Positions 22,929 through 25,773 of a stretch of DNA of 25,773 nt are shown piece after piece (within the stretch, counting starts at the first letter, position 1; every line of letters begins with the position of its first letter). This DNA comes from a virus. The notes under the pieces are model-generated. The model saw only the letters and a list, made by a program, of their open reading frames with translations. It was not told where the DNA came from and ran no database searches. The stretch spans positions 1 to 25,773 of IMG/VR virus record IMGVR_UViG_3300030329_003473; one strand, given 5' to 3'. A program made the translations under genes and the position numbers.

Positions 22929-24659
22929 TTAATCTCCCGATGGGCCTAAGTTAATATATGAGCGGAAACCATCTCCGCTCCGTATCTTTGAGTTAATACT
23001 ACGTTGACGCGCCCTCTTAGCACGCTCCTGTAATATCTTACCAACACGTGTGGTATTCTTCTGCAATCTCTGTGGCTTCACATAAGGCAAGCCATGTGCA
23101 GCAGCATACTCACATGTTTCAATCGCATGGCAATTACCACGCCTGTTACCCTCATCGGTAACGAATCCATTCATTATCTTCTTTTTAAATCGGAAAAACT
23201 CACGGATAAGGTTAGGGCATTTCACTACACTAACCATCATCTTCGGTGTTCCTGAGTCACGAACATGCAGCCAATCTCTTAGCCTCATTTCACGACCTTT
23301 AATGTCATCACTACCAGCACGGAAGTTGCTACCAGTCTCAATGCTACGTACACCCCGACTCTCCAGTTCCCGACTGTATTGTATGCGAGGCAAAACACCA
23401 CTACCTATTTCTCGTATACGACCACCGTGAGCATCAATTATAAACGACTGGAACACCTTGCCCCGAGTTTTAAACTCCACAGCATCTGCAAACTGACGAG
23501 CATTACACTGCTGTAAGTATAACTCGTCGTAGCAAATAACATAGTCACCATATGTCTCCGGGGGTACTCCCCAGAAAGTTACAGCACAAACACTGTGGCC
23601 CGGGTCAACCACCATATAGCGACACCAGTCCTCAGGTGGCTCCCCTTGGTTATCCGTCAATACTTTTTGTACTGCGTTGCGTGGGTCTTCAAAGCGGATA
23701 GCATTATGCACATCCTTTGAGAAAGTCGGGTACATGAGTACGCTGTCCGTAACCATCTCACCGAGTGCACGCTTCCGGTACTCATCCTCACCCTTCTTAC
23801 GCCAACGCTTAATATTCTCCTGCTTGACCTGCTCTGGCATAAATGGGTTGTCAAAGATAGTTGCACGGATGACTACTGTACTTGGCTTCTCTAGATTCTT
23901 CTCATCATCTGCACGCTCATTAAGATTGATGATGGCATCATTTTTAGCGTGTGGCAAAGCAGACCACCGTAGCTTTCCGTCCCGCATAGATAGACGGGCA
24001 ATCATTTCGTCGTACCATTCGGGACGCTCTAGGTCTTCATCAATATGAACTAAGTCAGCTTGGAAACCCTGAGCAGGCTCCCCTTTAGAACCCATCGCAT
24101 ATATGGTCCACCCGTTTGTTAGTTCGCACATTTCAAAGACGTTCTGGGCACGCTTCTTCCACGCCCACTTCTTAACCATTCTCTCTGGAACCAGCGGGGG
24201 AGCAGATCGGGTAGCTTTTTTACGCTTCCAGTCATCCTCCAGCCAAGGCTTCCAAGACCTCCACTCCCCGGTCTCCTTATCCTTGATAATCTTAAAGGCA
24301 CCCGGTCGAAACAGATACTTATGAATCGTCCTCCCGATGTGCCCCTCGTCCATCCCCAGACACACCAGCACTCCGTTCTCTTTCGGATATTTCTCGTAGG
24401 GATCTTGCCCAGTCACAGCACGAGCATCTTCCACAAATGCGCACAGACTCTTCCCCACTTGGTTTCCTGCTTGTATCAGAACTTCTTTCGATGGACATGA
24501 ATGGAACCTCTCTTGGAAAGGGAGAGGTTCGTAAAGACGTAATGCCTCTATGCGGCGACGTGCACGCTCGGCATGTAGAGCACGCAACTCTGACTTCTGG
24601 TGTTCTGTGGCATGCTGGTTGTAAACAGCATCCGGTATGTTAGTCGAGTTGTTCTGCAT
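22929..24659 (-). CDS. terL: Terminase large subunit (576 aa)
   Basis: The packaging motor ATPase-nuclease. Residues 42-53 (LYEPLPFQERFH) form a Q-motif-like adenine pocket. Residues 65-71 (GNQVGKS) are the Walker A. Residues 203-209 (LVHIDED) are the Walker B with catalytic D207 E208. Residues 231-239 (RWSALPHAK) fit the coupling motif. The RNase H-like nuclease begins near 345: YMVVDPGH (first acidic D352) and FIIDAHGG (D409), with a further GNCHAIETCEY segment towards the C-terminus. Length is normal for the family. The start ATG lies inside the 3' end of the preceding gene by 20 bases, as typical for small/large terminase pairs. It uses ATP hydrolysis to drive DNA through the portal and cleaves concatemers. 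This is the best-supported function in the window. Confidence 0.95.
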   Translation of the reverse strand: MQNNSTNIPDAVYNQHATEHQKSELRALHAERARRRIEALRLYEPLPFQERFHSCPSKEVLIQAGNQVGKSLCAFVEDARAVTGQDPYEKYPKENGVLVCLGMDEGHIGRTIHKYLFRPGAFKIIKDKETGEWRSWKPWLEDDWKRKKATRSAPPLVPERMVKKWAWKKRAQNVFEMCELTNGWTIYAMGSKGEPAQGFQADLVHIDEDLERPEWYDEMIARLSMRDGKLRWSALPHAKNDAIINLNERADDEKNLEKPSTVVIRATIFDNPFMPEQVKQENIKRWRKKGEDEYRKRALGEMVTDSVLMYPTFSKDVHNAIRFEDPRNAVQKVLTDNQGEPPEDWCRYMVVDPGHSVCAVTFWGVPPETYGDYVICYDELYLQQCNARQFADAVEFKTRGKVFQSFIIDAHGGRIREIGSGVLPRIQYSRELESRGVRSIETGSNFRAGSDDIKGREMRLRDWLHVRDSGTPKMMVSVVKCPNLIREFFRFKKKIMNGFVTDEGNRRGNCHAIETCEYAAAHGLPYVKPQRLQKNTTRVGKILQERAKRARQRSINSKIRSGDGFRSYINLGPSGD

Positions 24660-25173
24660 CTACTTCTTCCGAACTCTCCGTGTTCACAACAGGTGCATCC
24701 AGTAGCAATGCTCTGGCCGTCTTTTGGATTTCCAAATCCAACTCCTCATCAGTAATCTCTTCCAGACTACGCTTTGCCGCACCAGACTCCGAAACCTTCA
24801 CATTCAACTGCAACACCATGTTTAACATCTTCTGCCGGGTAGCACTGCCCGGCTCTGTACTCAGATAGTTTCCAAGGAAGTGCTGAGCAAATCCAATTGA
24901 ACCACCGAACGCTGAAATAATATGCTGAAATGTCTCAGCCATGTGCGGTATATTGCTACCGCCCGACACCAATTCATCCAGAACTTTTATTCCATTGGCT
25001 TCCAGCTTCTTGATACGGTCATCAATCTTTTTGTCTTCTTTTGCTTTGTGCTGCTCAGCACGACACATCTTGCAGACCATTTTATAGCCTGCTTCTTTTG
25101 TACGGTCCTTGTGGAAATAGTCATCCGTTAACGGGAACTCCACAAAACATTTTTGACATTCTCTAACTGCCAT
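24640..25173 (-). CDS. Zinc-ribbon protein, candidate terminase small subunit (177 aa)
   Basis: The start is taken at ATG 25173, which has GAGGA four bases upstream just downstream of the terminator. An in-frame extension to 25272 would include the terminator hairpin and is not preferred. Residues 6-37 hold C-x2-C ... C-x2-C (ECQKC, VCKMC), a zinc ribbon-like finger with 24 residues between pairs. Residues 39-62 are Lys-rich helix. Residues 63-140 are helical (IPHMAETFQHIISAFGG), and the C-terminus is acidic (EEITDEELDLEIQK). Small terminases use an N-terminal DNA-binding domain followed by helical oligomerisation and a C-terminal TerL contact, which fits. The overlap of 20 bases with TerL supports the role. 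A zinc-finger DNA binder unrelated to packaging remains possible. Confidence 0.7.
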   Translation of the reverse strand: MAVRECQKCFVEFPLTDDYFHKDRTKEAGYKMVCKMCRAEQHKAKEDKKIDDRIKKLEANGIKVLDELVSGGSNIPHMAETFQHIISAFGGSIGFAQHFLGNYLSTEPGSATRQKMLNMVLQLNVKVSESGAAKRSLEEITDEELDLEIQKTARALLLDAPVVNTESSEEVDAEQLD

Positions 25174-25182
25174 GTCTTCCTC
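25174..25182 (-). promoter_or_regulatory. Ribosome binding site deciding the zinc-ribbon gene start
   Basis: GAGGA (25182-25178) is followed by AGAC and ATG at 25173. It lies just after the terminator T-run. No equally good site precedes any start further upstream in this frame. Confidence 0.6.
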
Positions 25183-25184
25183 AT

Positions 25185-25226
25185 AAAAAAAGGTGCCGCC
25201 GGGACGACTGGCGACCCGACGACACC
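25185..25226 (-). terminator. Intrinsic (rho-independent) terminator
   Basis: In the transcript direction GGTGTCGTCGGG (25226-25215) pairs over 12 positions, two of them G-U, with CCCGGCGGCACC (25203-25192) around an 11-base loop, followed at once by seven T (25191-25185). It sits 31 bases after the stop of the head-protein-like gene and 11 bases before the zinc-ribbon gene ATG. By analogy with the terminator after the T7 capsid gene, it likely lowers, not abolishes, expression of the packaging and tail genes downstream, since no promoter is seen between. Confidence 0.9.
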
Positions 25227-25233
25227 CCTGACT

Positions 25234-25250
25234 ACCAAATTTGCTTTGGT
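25234..25250 (-). other. Small AT-rich hairpin upstream of the terminator
   Basis: ACCAAA and TTTGGT form a perfect 6-bp stem around a 5-base loop, just before the terminator. It could be an mRNA 3'-end or processing element, or chance. Confidence 0.35.
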
Positions 25251-25256
25251 TAACTC

Positions 25257-25773
25257 CTAGTGTCGGACGCAAGCTGAGACGAGAATCTCGTCCGAGCCAT
25301 CCGAAGTTTGGAGTGCACGAGCAATAGCATTAACACCATCAATGGCGTCAGCTGATGCACCGATTTCAGCGGCTTCGCCGGAAGCAGCGGAGACAAGGAT
25401 GTCGCCAACTGCAACTGCACTAGACCCTGAATTGGTGGTCACTTTACAAGGACCTTCTAGGATAACCCAGAATAGTTCCTTGTCAGCAACAGTGCTCGTT
25501 AAGTACTGGTCACCGATACCAGCCCATTCAGCTGTACCGCCTGATTGAGCCGTTATTCGACCCAAAGCGTTACGGCTGTTGGATGTACCGATATCAAACT
25601 TCAAGACCTTCTTGGCAGCAGTTAGAGCCGAACCTTTTGAGTTTCGGCAAATGACAGCTTTAATCTGTCGGCCACCTTGTCGGGACTTGGAGCCACGAAT
25701 GCTCGACGCGCTAACATCAACATCAGGCAATTCAAAAATCTGTCCTTCCCAATGGGAATTGATTTCGTTGCCG
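25257..25773 (-). CDS. Head-decoration-like protein, 5' end beyond window
   Basis: The frame is open to the window edge: 157 codons follow a TTG at 25730, and 14 more open codons (GNEINSHWEGQIFE) lie upstream, so the true start is probably outside the window. The protein is small, beta-rich, Ser/Ala/Gly-rich and soluble, with repeated short strands (GDQYLTS, LFWVILEGPCKVTT, VAVGDILVSAA), which is typical of head decoration or capsid-associated small proteins. It ends in CVRH. It is followed by a strong terminator, as the major capsid/head genes are in T7-like phages. Function is inferred from type and position only. Confidence 0.7.
   Translation of the reverse strand, partial: GNEINSHWEGQIFELPDVDVSASSIRGSKSRQGGRQIKAVICRNSKGSALTAAKKVLKFDIGTSNSRNALGRITAQSGGTAEWAGIGDQYLTSTVADKELFWVILEGPCKVTTNSGSSAVAVGDILVSAASGEAAEIGASADAIDGVNAIARALQTSDGSDEILVSACVRH

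Noticed and set aside
25173-25272. Longer start for the zinc-ribbon gene (extra 33 residues)
   Set aside because: That extension would be the terminator stem translated. The ATG at 25173 has a good GAGGA and begins the domain.

Overview
The window is a continuous block of virion and DNA-packaging genes from a tailed double-stranded DNA phage (Caudoviricetes). Every supported gene lies on the minus strand, so the operon reads from base 25773 down to base 1. A large terminase, a portal protein, an adaptor-like and a nozzle-like short-tail protein, and no tape-measure or sheath gene point to a podovirus-like virion. The host cannot be named from this sequence. No integrase, replication, RNA polymerase, lysis, tRNA or CRISPR feature is present, so lifestyle is also open. 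The major capsid gene is probably just outside, beyond base 25773.

Layout in transcription order: (1) the 3' part of a small head-protein-like gene (25773-25257), followed by a textbook intrinsic terminator (25226-25185); (2) packaging: a zinc-ribbon protein in the small-terminase position, the large terminase, a protein ending in a HeH/LEM-like helical motif, then the portal (25173-20208); (3) four small accessory genes (20206-18903); (4) short-tail genes: adaptor-like, nozzle-like, and a tail-collar-type fibre protein (18896-14226); (5) an unusual block of very large, low-complexity proteins: a collagen-like 464-residue protein, a 2584-residue modular protein, a 708-residue protein, and a gene of at least 977 codons that runs off the window at base 1 (14226-1). 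By position, module 5 corresponds to the internal/ejection proteins of T7-like phages, but I recognise no sequence homology to those.

Gene density is near total. Many junctions are 1-base stop/start overlaps, and the only real intergenic space (83 bases, 25174-25256) holds the terminator and a small upstream hairpin. No stretch of 300 bases lacks a gene.

The most novel material is in the 2584-residue protein and its 708-residue neighbour. A nine-residue motif F-[AS]-x-V-G-[ED]-A-A-[YA] occurs four times in the first and once in the second. A ~65-residue domain (G-[KQ]-W-D ... [VI]-D-P-x-x-G ... R-[LVI]-F) occurs three times in the giant protein. Long Pro/Gln, Gly-X-Y and Asp-Gly tracts suggest a largely extended, multivalent virion component of a kind I cannot assign to a known family.
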